The notes below the pieces were generated by a model. It ran no database searches, was not told where the DNA came from, and was given only the letters and a program-made list of their open reading frames with translations. From positions 1-53,140 of the forward strand of contig CAIWTJ010000180.1 of assembly GCA_903915535.1 (NCBI GenBank): a stretch of DNA of 53,140 nt, read 5' to 3'. Position numbers and translations under genes: made by a program. Origin of the DNA: Enhydrobacter aerosaccus (lineage in GTDB: Bacteria > Pseudomonadota > Alphaproteobacteria > Reyranellales > Reyranellaceae). Positions 39,596-49,194 of this stretch are shown here, one piece after another (the first letter of the stretch is position 1; each line of letters begins with the position of its first letter).

Positions 39596-40065
39596 GTCGA
39601 GGTACCTGACTGGCTGTCGATCAACGCCCCGGCATCCTGGGGATGGAAGACGTTCAGGCTTGCCGTAGCCAGCGCCGGGCCTTCTGGCGACTCGGCAACC
39701 GCACAGGTGAAATTGGCGATCTCGTTGTCATGATATTCCAGGTGCGCGCGAACGAAGAGGCGGGTGCCCTCGGTGAACCAGCTCCGCGTGGCGCGAAAAT
39801 CCCGCGTTCCCAGAAGGAAGCCGATCCTGACCGCGCCGCCTTCGTCGATCGCCTCGGAACCGCCGAAGGCCGCACAAGCCTGTGCCATCCATTCCAATGC
39901 GACGTGCGAGGGCGTACCACGTGCCGGCTGAAAGAAGAGGTCTGTCGTGCGGATTGTCACGGTCGCCACGATGTTCTTCGGCCCGCGTGACACGACCTCG
40001 TCGATCAGGATCATCGGCGGCCGTTGCGGCACGACACGCTCGACAGGATAGAGGGGCAGGGTCAC
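39592..40065 (-). CDS. apeP: Hot-dog dehydratase ApeP
   Basis: This 157-residue protein belongs to the ApeP-like 3-hydroxy-fatty dehydratase family, seen in QRPPMILIDEVV and in HVALEWMAQACAAFGG. In studied systems ApeP pairs with ApeI to form the dehydratase that creates each conjugated double bond. The reading frame is open further upstream, but GTG 40065 overlaps the apeO stop (GTGA) and fits the coupled pattern of the operon. Confidence 0.9.
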   Translation of the reverse strand: MTLPLYPVERVVPQRPPMILIDEVVSRGPKNIVATVTIRTTDLFFQPARGTPSHVALEWMAQACAAFGGSEAIDEGGAVRIGFLLGTRDFRATRSWFTEGTRLFVRAHLEYHDNEIANFTCAVAESPEGPALATASLNVFHPQDAGALIDSQSGTST

Positions 40066-41273
40066 GACGTGTATCCGCGTCCGAACGCCAGGGCGACATT
40101 GTTGCCGCCGAAGGCGAAGGAATTGCTCAGCATCGCGGCACGTCCATCGTGCTCTTCGTAGCACGCGCCGGCGCTCGCGAGACGAAGGGCGGGTAACGCC
40201 GGGTCAATCTGCCCGTCCCACAGATGCGGCGGAAGACGATTGTGCGGGTTGAAGGCGGGATTGAGCGTCAGCCAGGTGAAGGCCGCCTCGCAGGCGCCCG
40301 CCGCGCCGAGCGCATGTCCAATCATGGCCTTTGTCGAACTGCAGGAGATCGACGGATCGAACAAGGCGGCAATCGCCTTGGCTTCCATCACGTCGTTCAG
40401 CGCCGTGCCGGTGCCGTGGAGATTGATGTAGGCCACGTCGCCGGGGGCGATGGCCGCGTCGTCGAGGGCGAGGCGCATCGCCTCGTGGGCACCTCTGCCT
40501 TCGGGATGGGGTGCGCTGATGTGATAGGCATCCGAACACTCGCCGCTGCCCAGAAACTGCACGGGCGCATCGCCTCGGGTCAGCAGAAATGCAGCGGCAC
40601 CCTCTCCGATATTGATTCCGTCACGATTGCGGCTGAACGGGTTGCAGGGGCTGGGCGATATTGCTTCGAGCGACGAGAAGCCCGCGGCGGTCAGACGGCA
40701 CAGCGTGTCGGCGCCGCCCACGACGACGGCATCGCAGACGCCGGCTTCGATGAGCCGCCGGCCGCTGGCGAATACCTTGGCGCTTGCCGAACAGGCGGTG
40801 GCGATCACATAGGCCGGTCCGCCGATACCGAGCGCCAACGCCGCGTATTCGGCAAGCGCGCCCATTTCCCATTGCCTGTAGTGACTGCCGGCCGGCCACT
40901 CGCCGGTGCGCGCGCGGTGCTCGCGGGCACTTTCATGTTCAGACATGCCGCCGGTGCTGGTGCCGAGAACGATACCGATGCGCGCTGCGCCGTGGCGCTC
41001 GATGGCGGCATCGATGTCTTCGCGGATTTGCAAGAGGGCGCCGAGCATCATGCGGTTGTTGCGGCAATCGTAGGCGGCGGCTTGTGGTGGCGATGACGGC
41101 AGGGGATCGGTGACCTGGCCCACCCACACGGAGCGGCCCGGGCAGAGATCGTCGCGCGCGGCGAGGCCCGCCCGCGATCCCTCGAACAGCGCGCGCGCCA
41201 CCGTAGCGGATCCCGAGCCCAGGGGCGTGACAAGACCCATTGCGGCAACACCCAGCGAGCGTCGCTGCGTCAT
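40062..41273 (-). CDS. apeO: Beta-ketoacyl-ACP synthase ApeO
   Basis: This 403-residue ketosynthase has C161 in ATACSASAKV, H286 in NLHGTGTALND and H320 in KAMIGHALGAAGA, so the decarboxylative condensation machinery is intact. It should be the main elongating enzyme, working with the chain-length-factor-like ApeC. ATG 41273 overlaps the apeN stop by 4 nt. The end overlaps apeP by 4 nt. Confidence 0.92.
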   Translation of the reverse strand: MTQRRSLGVAAMGLVTPLGSGSATVARALFEGSRAGLAARDDLCPGRSVWVGQVTDPLPSSPPQAAAYDCRNNRMMLGALLQIREDIDAAIERHGAARIGIVLGTSTGGMSEHESAREHRARTGEWPAGSHYRQWEMGALAEYAALALGIGGPAYVIATACSASAKVFASGRRLIEAGVCDAVVVGGADTLCRLTAAGFSSLEAISPSPCNPFSRNRDGINIGEGAAAFLLTRGDAPVQFLGSGECSDAYHISAPHPEGRGAHEAMRLALDDAAIAPGDVAYINLHGTGTALNDVMEAKAIAALFDPSISCSSTKAMIGHALGAAGACEAAFTWLTLNPAFNPHNRLPPHLWDGQIDPALPALRLASAGACYEEHDGRAAMLSNSFAFGGNNVALAFGRGYTS

Positions 41274-41866
41274 GGCTGTTCCACCGACTGGACGTCGACG
41301 GAGTAGCCTGCGCGGACGTTGCGGTAGCTCAGGCGTCCCGTCCACGGCGCTTGAGGACCCCAACTGCGCATTGCGCGCATGGTTTCCCGGCCACCGGCGA
41401 AAATGATCCGCTGGCTGTTCTGCACGGAGAGGGTGGAGCCGCTTGCCTCGAGGGCCTGGCGCACGACGTTCTCGGGCCAGCAGATCGCCACGAGATCGGC
41501 CAGCAACCCCTTGGGAATAACGAAGGCGGGCAGGTTGGGAGAGCGTTCTTCGACCACGTCGATACCGTTCCATTGAACAGTCATGAGGCGTTGTCCGATC
41601 ATGTCCTGCGCCACAAATTTAAGCTGCTGCGCGCGGACACTCAACCTCACCTCGATGGTGAAGGCCGCGGAGTCGCGCGACACGGACACTAGCTGGACGG
41701 CATCGATCTCGCGGCCGAGATCAGACGGCCGCACGCGGTCGAGGAAGGCGCCCGGCATCGGCACGGCGGAGCTGGCGGTATCCGGATTCGATGCTGCGCA
41801 GGCAGCCGCCATGACGGCGATCAGCGCAGCCGCCACGAGGCGACGCAGGGTGCGTGATGCGATCAT
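41270..41866 (-). CDS. apeN: DUF3261 family lipoprotein ApeN
   Basis: This 198-residue protein begins with a signal peptide and lipobox-like AAAC near residue 23, so it should be an envelope lipoprotein. The mature part resembles DUF3261 proteins of APE clusters, with RLMTVQWNGIDVVEERSP and LADLVAICWP. Its role is thought to be envelope transport or anchoring of the product but is unproved. ATG 41866 overlaps the apeM stop. Confidence 0.8.
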   Translation of the reverse strand: MIASRTLRRLVAAALIAVMAAACAASNPDTASSAVPMPGAFLDRVRPSDLGREIDAVQLVSVSRDSAAFTIEVRLSVRAQQLKFVAQDMIGQRLMTVQWNGIDVVEERSPNLPAFVIPKGLLADLVAICWPENVVRQALEASGSTLSVQNSQRIIFAGGRETMRAMRSWGPQAPWTGRLSYRNVRAGYSVDVQSVEQP

Positions 41867-44187
41867 GGGCGTGGAGGCCTGTGACGGATGACGGCACGGG
41901 ACGCCATGGGAGCCAGCACGTACGCGACAGTGACGCCGATCAGCATGGTCATGCCGAACGACCGCACGGCCAGCGTGCCGCTGAAGACCAGCAGGCCGAA
42001 CGACAGCAACGTCATGGCGGCCGCCAGCAGGATCGACAGCATGGTTACGGATTGATAGCCCTCCAGCGTCTCGGCACAGAAGATCGTGTAGTCGGCTCCG
42101 ATGCCGATGACCAGAACCAGCCCCATGGCATGGAAGAAGGTGAAGGGCTGTCCGGTCAGCGAGACGATGGCAGGCACCAGCAGGGCTGCGATGGCCGGCG
42201 GCAGGATCACCCAAAGCGCGTTCCGCATGCCGTAGCGCCACACCAGCAGGCACAAGACCAAGAACAACGAATAGATCGTGAGGTCGACGGCTCGGCCGCG
42301 ATAGGCGCCGAGAAGATCGCTGAAATCGGCGGTGGGATTGACGAAGCGGACGTCGGCTTGGCCAGCGAACGCAGCGCGGACCAGATCGGGACGGGTCAAT
42401 CCCTGTAGCACGACGATATGGACACCCGGCGCGACGACCATGTCGGCCAGCAAGGGCACGGTGCCGGCCGCGACGGTGGTCGCGACGGTCAAAAGTGCCG
42501 CGGGCGCGACGATAGCGGGGCTTGCCGCGAGGCCGAGGCGCGCGCGGTGCTGGGCGAGTAGCGGCCTCAGCAGACGCTCCTCGACGAGCGCCTTGTCGAG
42601 CGCTTGCCGCTGCAGCGATGGTACGAAGGTTGCGGGCATCTGGTAACCGGTGATCGCGCGCTCGGTGACCAGTTTGTCTAGCCGGGCGACGGCCGCCTCC
42701 TCCCGCTGGAGAGCCGCTTCGTCGTCCGGCGCCCCCACCAGCAGATATTGGGCCTCGACCGATGAGCCGATCAGTTGCTGGATCTCCATTTGCTCGAGTA
42801 CCAGCGTCGGCGACAGGGCCTGCAGCCGGCGGACATCGTCATCGGTGCGGTAGAGCGCGAAGCCCGCCGCGACGAGCCCGAGACAGCCCGCCAGCAGGAC
42901 GCGCCGTGCCAGGCGATAGCGGTCCGCCGACCAGAAGATCCAGGGCCAGGTGGCAAGCTGCAACAGCTTGCGGCCGTGCTGGAGCGGGGCAACGCGGTCG
43001 AAGACGGGAAACCACAGCACCACGGTGATGAACGAGCTGACCAGGCCGATGATCGCGAAGACGGCGATCTGCTTCAGTCCGGGAAAGGGCGCGAACGTGA
43101 GCGCGGCGTAACCCATCAAGGTCGTGCTGAGGCCCAGCGTGATGCTGGGCAGCACCTGCGCCAGGCGCTGCGGCCCGGTTACCGCGACGGTACCGAACGC
43201 CAGCGTCGAATAGAGCAGGCCGTAATCGACGACGACGCCGATCAGGCTGGTGCCGAACAGCAGGGCCGCGACGTGGATGCCGCCGAAGATAAGAAACGTC
43301 CCGGCGAACGCCATGGCAACGCCGGTGCCTACCGCCAAGAGGTTGAGCAGCAGGGGGGAGAGACGACGGAACACGAGGACGATGAGCAGGATCGTCCCCA
43401 CGATTGAAATCGTCGACAGCAGCGAGGCTTCTTCGATCGCTGTGCGCGCGCCCTGGTTGGCGAAGAAGATCGCGCCCAGCCTGAGAACGCGCGTAGTGGG
43501 CGACGTCCGGGCAATGCGGTCGACCGCGCCGTCAACGGCGTCGACCAGCTCCTGCTGGGCCTTCAGGTCGAAGACTTCGTGGCGCAGGGTGATCGGAATG
43601 AATACCCAGGTCGCGGGGCCCACGACGACGGTCAGCAGGCCCTCGTCCAACGCGAGCCGGCCTAGCGGCGCCGGCAGCGACGACAGGAACGACGGCAGCA
43701 GCAGGAACGGGTCGGTGGCCAGCAAACGAGCATCGACCGGACTACCGAAGCCAAAGGTCTGCGCCATCGCGCGATTGGCGATGTCGGCCGCGCGGCCGCT
43801 TTCCAGTAGCGTGCGGTCGGCGGCGCTCAGCAGGTTGCCGACGCCGGCATAGGGAAAATAGAAGATTGCCATCTTGCGCCCGATGTCCTGCAGGGTGGTG
43901 CTGTCGAGCGGGTCGGCGCGGTGCGTGGCCGTGATGGCAGCAACCGCCTGTTGCGCCGATGCGCGTGCGCGGTCTCGGTCGGCGTCGCCGAACGCCAGGA
44001 AAATGCGGCGGCCAATGCTGCGCGACACGGCCTCGTTGGCCTGCTGCACGATCGGATCGCGTTCTTCGCGCGGCAGCAGGGCCAGCAGGTCGGTCTGGAT
44101 CGGAAAGCCTCTGTGGGCCATCAGGGCGAGCCAGACGCCGGCGGCCACAACGATCGCAAGCCAGGCCAGCGCCAACGCCCGACTCAT
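41863..44187 (-). CDS. apeM: MMPL/RND-family exporter ApeM
   Basis: This 774-residue transporter shows two RND-like halves: an N-terminal helix, a periplasmic domain, a helix bundle at about residues 245-400, a second loop and a final bundle at about 620-760. The proton-relay motifs GVVVDYGLLYS and GIGADYTIFCAE appear once per half, as in MMPL proteins. It should move lipidated APE from the inner membrane with proton motive force. Overlaps of 4 nt exist on both sides. Confidence 0.9.
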   Translation of the reverse strand: MSRALALAWLAIVVAAGVWLALMAHRGFPIQTDLLALLPREERDPIVQQANEAVSRSIGRRIFLAFGDADRDRARASAQQAVAAITATHRADPLDSTTLQDIGRKMAIFYFPYAGVGNLLSAADRTLLESGRAADIANRAMAQTFGFGSPVDARLLATDPFLLLPSFLSSLPAPLGRLALDEGLLTVVVGPATWVFIPITLRHEVFDLKAQQELVDAVDGAVDRIARTSPTTRVLRLGAIFFANQGARTAIEEASLLSTISIVGTILLIVLVFRRLSPLLLNLLAVGTGVAMAFAGTFLIFGGIHVAALLFGTSLIGVVVDYGLLYSTLAFGTVAVTGPQRLAQVLPSITLGLSTTLMGYAALTFAPFPGLKQIAVFAIIGLVSSFITVVLWFPVFDRVAPLQHGRKLLQLATWPWIFWSADRYRLARRVLLAGCLGLVAAGFALYRTDDDVRRLQALSPTLVLEQMEIQQLIGSSVEAQYLLVGAPDDEAALQREEAAVARLDKLVTERAITGYQMPATFVPSLQRQALDKALVEERLLRPLLAQHRARLGLAASPAIVAPAALLTVATTVAAGTVPLLADMVVAPGVHIVVLQGLTRPDLVRAAFAGQADVRFVNPTADFSDLLGAYRGRAVDLTIYSLFLVLCLLVWRYGMRNALWVILPPAIAALLVPAIVSLTGQPFTFFHAMGLVLVIGIGADYTIFCAETLEGYQSVTMLSILLAAAMTLLSFGLLVFSGTLAVRSFGMTMLIGVTVAYVLAPMASRAVIRHRPPRP

Positions 44188-44798
44188 GGATGGCTGACCA
44201 TCCCGAGAAGTTCGCTGGCCTCGCTGTCGATCGGGTCGCGCGATACCACCTGTTCGTTGAACTCGATGGTATCCCGGTCGCCGTTAACGCGCGCGACTTC
44301 GACCGAATTGACGAAGCGGCCACCCTGCACCGCGACGTGCTGCAGCGGCATGCCACCGTCTTTCTTGCGCGGGATCAGCATGACCTGCCACTTGGTAGGC
44401 GTGCCCTTGCGCTCGACCTCGAAGATGCCCTCGAGCTTGCCCCATTCGCCTCCGAGTGCGGCGCTGAATACCTCGTAAAGCTGGGCCAGCATCGGCAGCT
44501 TCGAGGCGGGATAGCGTGTGGTGGCGCCGCCGACCACGCGTTGGACCAGTCCGCCGGGCCCCATGCCGGTCAGCAGGGCAAACGGCGTCTCGCCGTGCCA
44601 GATCAGTCCGCGATTGGGCGCCAGGATGAACGACCCAGTGCTCGCCAACGGCGCGTTGAAGCCCTGCAGGAAGCGCTGTTGGGTGAAGCGCCCGCGCAGC
44701 ACCTCGTCCTGGCCGAGCGACAGGCTCTGTGCCCAGGCCGCGCGTGGCGCCAGCAGGACACCGAGGGTTGCCGCCACGATGCGGCGCCGGGCGATCAC
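44184..44798 (-). CDS. apeL: LolA-like outer membrane lipoprotein carrier ApeL
   Basis: This 204-residue periplasmic protein has a signal peptide (ending PRAAWA) and a LolA-like start to the mature part: LRGRFTQQRFLQGFNAPLASTGSFILAPNRGLIW is recognisable over several short blocks such as GRFTQ and STGSF. It probably ferries a lipidic APE intermediate across the periplasm. The start is GTG 44798, overlapping the apeK stop. Confidence 0.85.
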   Translation of the reverse strand: MIARRRIVAATLGVLLAPRAAWAQSLSLGQDEVLRGRFTQQRFLQGFNAPLASTGSFILAPNRGLIWHGETPFALLTGMGPGGLVQRVVGGATTRYPASKLPMLAQLYEVFSAALGGEWGKLEGIFEVERKGTPTKWQVMLIPRKKDGGMPLQHVAVQGGRFVNSVEVARVNGDRDTIEFNEQVVSRDPIDSEASELLGMVSHP

Positions 44799-45202
44799 AG
44801 ATGGCTCCGCACGCAGGCGACCAGCTCTTGAGGCGATTCGAACGCCATCTCGCCGGTCTCGATCGAAACAGCGAGCTGCACCGTGCGCGCCTTCGTCAAC
44901 GTCTGCCCCGACGCGGCGTCGAGCACCAGGTAAGTGACGCAGATGCGATTCTCGTACTCGGTCAGGGTCGCGCGCACGACGAATTTCTGGCTGAGCTTGA
45001 GCGGCCGCACATACTTGATCGAGAGTTCGACAATGGGCCAGGCGAAGCCCGAGGCTTCCATCTCGCGATAGCCGTAGCCGATCCCCGCCAACAGAGCGGC
45101 GCGCGCCTGTTCAAGGTAGCGCACGTAGTTGCCGTGCCAGACGATCTTCATCGGGTCGAGGTCGTAGAACTGCGTTTGGAGCGTTACTTCTGCGCTGATC
45201 AT
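44795..45202 (-). CDS. apeK: Acyl-CoA/ACP thioesterase ApeK (hot-dog, YbgC type)
   Basis: This 135-residue enzyme has the 4-hydroxybenzoyl-CoA-thioesterase pattern FYDLDPMKIVWHGNYVRYLEQAR, holding the catalytic Asp and active-site His region. In APE synthesis it may release or edit chains. ATG 45202 overlaps the apeJ stop; the longer open frame upstream is a shadow inside apeJ. Confidence 0.88.
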   Translation of the reverse strand: MISAEVTLQTQFYDLDPMKIVWHGNYVRYLEQARAALLAGIGYGYREMEASGFAWPIVELSIKYVRPLKLSQKFVVRATLTEYENRICVTYLVLDAASGQTLTKARTVQLAVSIETGEMAFESPQELVACVRSHL

Positions 45203-46896
45203 GACTTTGCTGCTGGGGTGGACGGGCGCCAGAAATCGTAAAAGTTGTACCACTGGAACGGGTCGGCCAGCACATGCTTCTCGAGGCGCTCGGCATAGGT
45301 TGCGGCGTAGCCGGCCAGGGCCTGCGGACGCTGGCCGCGCGGCAGGACGATTCGCTCGGCCAGCCGCTCGACCCTCAGCGCGTAGGGCCCGTTTTCGCGC
45401 TGGCAGAAGAACAGATAGACCGGACAGTCGAGCAGCGCCGCGATCAGGTACGGACCCTGGGAGAATTCGGCGTCGGCGCCCATGAACGGGGCCACGCTGA
45501 ACCGGTTGCCGCCGCCGACTGGCGTGCGGTCGCCGGCGATGAACAGCCAGTCGCCGCGCTCGATCCGCTCCTGCAGGGCGATTGCGGTGTCTGGTCCGAA
45601 CTCGGTGACCTGAAATGTGTTCATCGCCGCGTCGGGATTGAATTCGCGCAGGATACGATTGTAGTTCTCGGCATGCCGCGTGTGCAGCAGCACGACCACG
45701 CGGCGACGTGTTTCGGAATCGAGCAGGGCGCGCGAGATGTCGACGTTGCCGTGATGGGAGACGATGAACACCGCGCCGCGCGATTGCCGGGCGGCATCGT
45801 CGAGCACCGATGTCTCCGCCATGACGACCGAGCCCGCTGGAATCCTGCCGCTCCAGGCGGCGAAGCTGTCGAGGGCGCGTCGCGCAAACGACAGGAAATG
45901 CCGGTAGCCGTCCCACCAGCCGACCGGCCGGGGAACGGCGGTGTGTGCAAACGCACGACGGAGGAAGGCGAGCGACGCGCGTCGCCGCTCGCCCGCCGTC
46001 ACATAGAAATAGAAAACCACGAACGAGAGGATGGCCATGCAGCCGCACCGTCCGAGCAGGCGATAGGCAAGTGCGCTGGCCTTCAGGCCCCAATAAAGTC
46101 CGCGTTCGGCCAGGCCGGCCCAATGCGCCGGCGCGGGATCGTGGCGGTGCTGCCGGCGCGCCGGTGACGGCACCATCCAGCCCAGCAAGCCGCCGACGAT
46201 CAGCCGCGTGTGCATGCAGCTGATGTTCCAGTTGTCGCGCCACAGCCTGAAGTTCGACAGATTGCCTTCCGGATAGACGACGCGGACGGGGTGGCTGACC
46301 ATTGGCACGCCGGCCCTGTGCAGGCGCACCAGAACCTCGATGTCGAAGTCCATGCGCTTGCCGATCTGCGCCTGACCGTCGAGCAATGGCGCAACAGCGG
46401 CGAGCGGATAGACACGCAACCCGCACATCGAATCCCGGATGTCGAACGACAGAGTCTCCATCCAGACACAGACATGCGTGATCCAGCGCCCGATCCGGCG
46501 TCCCAACGGCGCGGAACGGTCATACATCGCCTGGCCGACGACGATCGTGCCGGCCCGTTGCCGCGCCTGCGCGAGCATGTCAGGCACAGCGGCGAGGTCG
46601 TGCTGGCCGTCGGCGTCGACCTGGATGCAATGGCTGAAGCCCGTGGCGCGGGCGAGCGCGAAGCCGGCAAGCACGGCGGCGCCCTTGCCGCCGTTGACCG
46701 GTCGGCGATGGACGGTCACGCCTCCATCGGGCGTCGCCATTGCGGCCAGCCTGCCTTCTGCGATCGCGTCACTGCCGTCATCGACGACGAAGACCGGAAG
46801 CCCCAGTGCCTGGAGGCGCTCGATGATCGACGGCAACACCTGCCAGTGATTGTAGCTGGGAATGACCGCGCACGGCCGAAAGCTCGCTTCGGTCAT
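45199..46896 (-). CDS. apeJ: Glycosyltransferase-acyltransferase fusion ApeJ
   Basis: This 565-residue protein joins an N-terminal family 2 glycosyltransferase (residues 1-250; AVIPSYNHW, VVDDGSD, QVDADGQHD) to a C-terminal LpxL/HtrB-like acyltransferase (about 280-560; VSHHGNVDISRALL, AGDRTPVGGG). It should attach sugar and acyl groups that anchor the pigment in the membrane. This fusion is usual for APE clusters. ATG 46896 overlaps the apeI stop by 4 nt. Confidence 0.9.
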   Translation of the reverse strand: MTEASFRPCAVIPSYNHWQVLPSIIERLQALGLPVFVVDDGSDAIAEGRLAAMATPDGGVTVHRRPVNGGKGAAVLAGFALARATGFSHCIQVDADGQHDLAAVPDMLAQARQRAGTIVVGQAMYDRSAPLGRRIGRWITHVCVWMETLSFDIRDSMCGLRVYPLAAVAPLLDGQAQIGKRMDFDIEVLVRLHRAGVPMVSHPVRVVYPEGNLSNFRLWRDNWNISCMHTRLIVGGLLGWMVPSPARRQHRHDPAPAHWAGLAERGLYWGLKASALAYRLLGRCGCMAILSFVVFYFYVTAGERRRASLAFLRRAFAHTAVPRPVGWWDGYRHFLSFARRALDSFAAWSGRIPAGSVVMAETSVLDDAARQSRGAVFIVSHHGNVDISRALLDSETRRRVVVLLHTRHAENYNRILREFNPDAAMNTFQVTEFGPDTAIALQERIERGDWLFIAGDRTPVGGGNRFSVAPFMGADAEFSQGPYLIAALLDCPVYLFFCQRENGPYALRVERLAERIVLPRGQRPQALAGYAATYAERLEKHVLADPFQWYNFYDFWRPSTPAAKS

Positions 46897-47258
46897 GCGT
46901 CGCCCGATGCGGCCGTTCCCGAGCAATAGACCGTGTCGAGATGGCGATACTCGAATCGAACGCGCCGATCGGAAACCTTGTGAAGGTTCAGCGTGACGTC
47001 GCAGCCCGGCTGAAGAACGCGGCGGAACTTGATCTGCAGGCGGGTCGCGCCGTCGTCACGAAAGCCGACGTAGCGTGCCCCAAATCGCACGACCCAATCG
47101 ACCAGCACAACGCCGGGCACGATGGGCAGGTCGGGAAAGTGACCGGCAAGCGGGGCAAGATCGGCGGTGATGCGCAGCTCGAGCGCGACACCATCCGCTG
47201 TCTGCCGTGCCACGACGACATCGGGTTCGAGCTTGGGCGAAGCCGGCGTGTCGGTCAC
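46893..47258 (-). CDS. apeI: Hot-dog dehydratase ApeI
   Basis: This 121-residue FabA/FabZ-like protein contains GHFPDLPIVPGVVLVDW, where the FabZ catalytic His is kept and the Glu position is Asp. It should form the heteromeric dehydratase with ApeP. GTG 47258 overlaps the apeH stop (GTGA). The much longer open frame upstream is antisense-type noise inside apeH. Confidence 0.85.
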   Translation of the reverse strand: MTDTPASPKLEPDVVVARQTADGVALELRITADLAPLAGHFPDLPIVPGVVLVDWVVRFGARYVGFRDDGATRLQIKFRRVLQPGCDVTLNLHKVSDRRVRFEYRHLDTVYCSGTAASGDA

Positions 47259-48631
47259 TCCGTGGACCCTTCCGTCTCGCTCGAGGAATCGAACAGGGCC
47301 GCGAGATTGGCGGCACTGACCTTGCCGAGGAGGCCAACCGGCAGCTGCTTCACGAACCGCCAGCGCCGCGGCAGGGCCGCCTCCGCCAGGCTGGTCGCGA
47401 GATCGCGCCGCAGCCGGCGGCCCAGCCGGAACGCGCCGGACTCTGCGAGTTCCCTCTCGCCATCGGCGTCGAGCACCACGACGCCACCCAGATGCGGGCT
47501 GTCTCCCGGCAGCACGACAACAGCGGCCTGCGTCACTCCAGCGAGCGCCGCCATCCGCGAGTCGAACTCCGTGAGACTGACGCGTACGCCTTCGATCTTT
47601 GTGATCCGGTCGGCGCGTCCCAGCAGCCGAAAGCCGCCAGTCCCGTCCAATTCGATGACGTCGCTGCTGATCTCGTCGTCGGCATTGAAGATATAAGGCG
47701 ACCGCACATGCATGCATCCATCCTCGAGACGCGTCACCGTCACGCCGGGCAATGGTTGCCAGGACGGCGATTGATCGCAGCCGCGCAGGCGGCTTGCGAT
47801 CACGCCGGCCTCCGTGCTGCCCACGAACTCCCGGACAGGACAGCCCAAGATGGCCTGGGCGCCCTCGACGGCATCGTCCGGCAGCGCTGCGCCACCGGAC
47901 ACGATGGCCGCGGGCCGGCGATCCGGCGGCAGAGGAAGCAGTCCGCCCAGACGGGAGAGATGAGATGGTGTCGTCACCAGCACGTCGCCGTGCTTCACGC
48001 CGGCCAGCAATGGCTCCCAGAACTGGTGAGGTCGGCTGAAGAAAGGGCGGCCGGTAGCGAGCGGCCAGCACAGTCGGAAGGTGAGGCCATAGAGATGCTG
48101 GTGAACGACGGTCGCATGCACGCGGGCGTTCGCGGGCACTGCCTGTCCCAGCACGCGATCCACGACCCCGGCCTCCAGCTCGAGCTGCCGCATGGACTTG
48201 GAGACGCGTTTGGGGGTACCGCTCGAGCCCGACGTGAAGAGCGTAACGTGCGCAGCGTCGGCGTTCATCGGCAGGATCGGCGACGCGACGGCGGGCGCGG
48301 AGCCGAGAAGGCTTCCATCACCCTGCAGGGTGCCGTCGGTGAGAACGCGATCGAAAGCACCCGACATCGTGGCGAGAGTCGCCGGCAGCGCGTTCGGCGG
48401 GAACACGGTCTCGGCGCCGCTGTGCGCCAGGGCGAACATTCCAACCATGGCCCAATACGCGTCCTCGCAGACGACCAGGCCGCGGCGGCACGGAGCCGTT
48501 GCGATCCGCCCGATCGCCGACGCGACATCGATCCGGAATTGCCCGAGGCTTATTGTCCGGTCGTGGGTTGAAGCGATGGGCCTTTCCGTGTTGCCGTCGA
48601 GCAGAAGGCTCGCGAGCGGTCCGACGGTCAT
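47255..48631 (-). CDS. apeH: Aryl acid-activating AMP-ligase ApeH
   Basis: This 458-residue member of the ANL superfamily activates the aryl starter and loads it on a carrier protein. The P-loop is TLFTSGSSGTPKRVSKS, the adenine site includes FVGSTEAGVI, and the C-terminal RADRITKIEGVRVSLTEFDSR is complete. 4-hydroxybenzoate is the known substrate in studied systems; no starter-making gene lies in this cluster. ATG 48631 overlaps the apeG stop by 4 nt. Confidence 0.9.
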   Translation of the reverse strand: MTVGPLASLLLDGNTERPIASTHDRTISLGQFRIDVASAIGRIATAPCRRGLVVCEDAYWAMVGMFALAHSGAETVFPPNALPATLATMSGAFDRVLTDGTLQGDGSLLGSAPAVASPILPMNADAAHVTLFTSGSSGTPKRVSKSMRQLELEAGVVDRVLGQAVPANARVHATVVHQHLYGLTFRLCWPLATGRPFFSRPHQFWEPLLAGVKHGDVLVTTPSHLSRLGGLLPLPPDRRPAAIVSGGAALPDDAVEGAQAILGCPVREFVGSTEAGVIASRLRGCDQSPSWQPLPGVTVTRLEDGCMHVRSPYIFNADDEISSDVIELDGTGGFRLLGRADRITKIEGVRVSLTEFDSRMAALAGVTQAAVVVLPGDSPHLGGVVVLDADGERELAESGAFRLGRRLRRDLATSLAEAALPRRWRFVKQLPVGLLGKVSAANLAALFDSSSETEGSTE

Positions 48632-49194
48632 TGCCGCAGCCGCTGCTTGATGAGATTGCGGCGGACGAGCCATTCGGTGGCAAACAGGAGCCCGGAGACC
48701 AGATACGAGATCGCCCCCGTCCAGAGCATCCATGCTTGGTCGTTTCCGACGAGCGCAAGACTAGCCGCAATCACCGCGTTGATCGTGAGCCAGAGAGCCC
48801 ACACCACTGTGACGTTGCGGCAGTAGGCCCGCAGGCCGAGCGACCAGACCTCGCCGGAAGCAAGTGCGAGCTTCTCCACCAGGCTCGGCGGCCGAGCCAA
48901 TGTGACAGCGAATATACCGGCCACCGCAAGGCTCACCACCACCGGGTAGGCCCGCGACGCCAGTGCCGGGTCGAGCAGGGCAAGGCTACCTATGGCGACG
49001 GCACTGAGCAGCAGTGCCGGCCGCCAATATCTGGCCTTGGCGTCCATCCAGGCAAATCGTAGGCCGAGGCCGGCGAGCGCCACCACGACGAAGACCGACG
49101 CATCTACCGTCCCGCGCAGCATGAACACGAGAGGGGGGTAGGCGAGGCCGAAAACGAACAGTCCGAGATCGGCGGGTTTCAATCCCTTAGGCAT
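48628..49194 (-). CDS. apeG: APE-associated membrane protein ApeG (COG4648-like)
   Basis: This 188-residue integral membrane protein has about six helices, with LGLFVFGLAYPPLVF first and WTGAISYLVSGLLFATEWLVR last. Such proteins are constant members of APE clusters between the carrier proteins and the AMP-ligase; their function is unknown. It overlaps apeF by 8 nt and apeH by 4 nt. Confidence 0.8.
   Translation of the reverse strand: MPKGLKPADLGLFVFGLAYPPLVFMLRGTVDASVFVVVALAGLGLRFAWMDAKARYWRPALLLSAVAIGSLALLDPALASRAYPVVVSLAVAGIFAVTLARPPSLVEKLALASGEVWSLGLRAYCRNVTVVWALWLTINAVIAASLALVGNDQAWMLWTGAISYLVSGLLFATEWLVRRNLIKQRLRQ

Noticed and set aside
46893..48071. 392-residue frame as a fused ApeI protein
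   Set aside because: Only the last 121 residues resemble a hot-dog dehydratase; the rest is out-of-frame translation of apeH. The GTG at 47258 overlaps the apeH stop exactly as at the other junctions.
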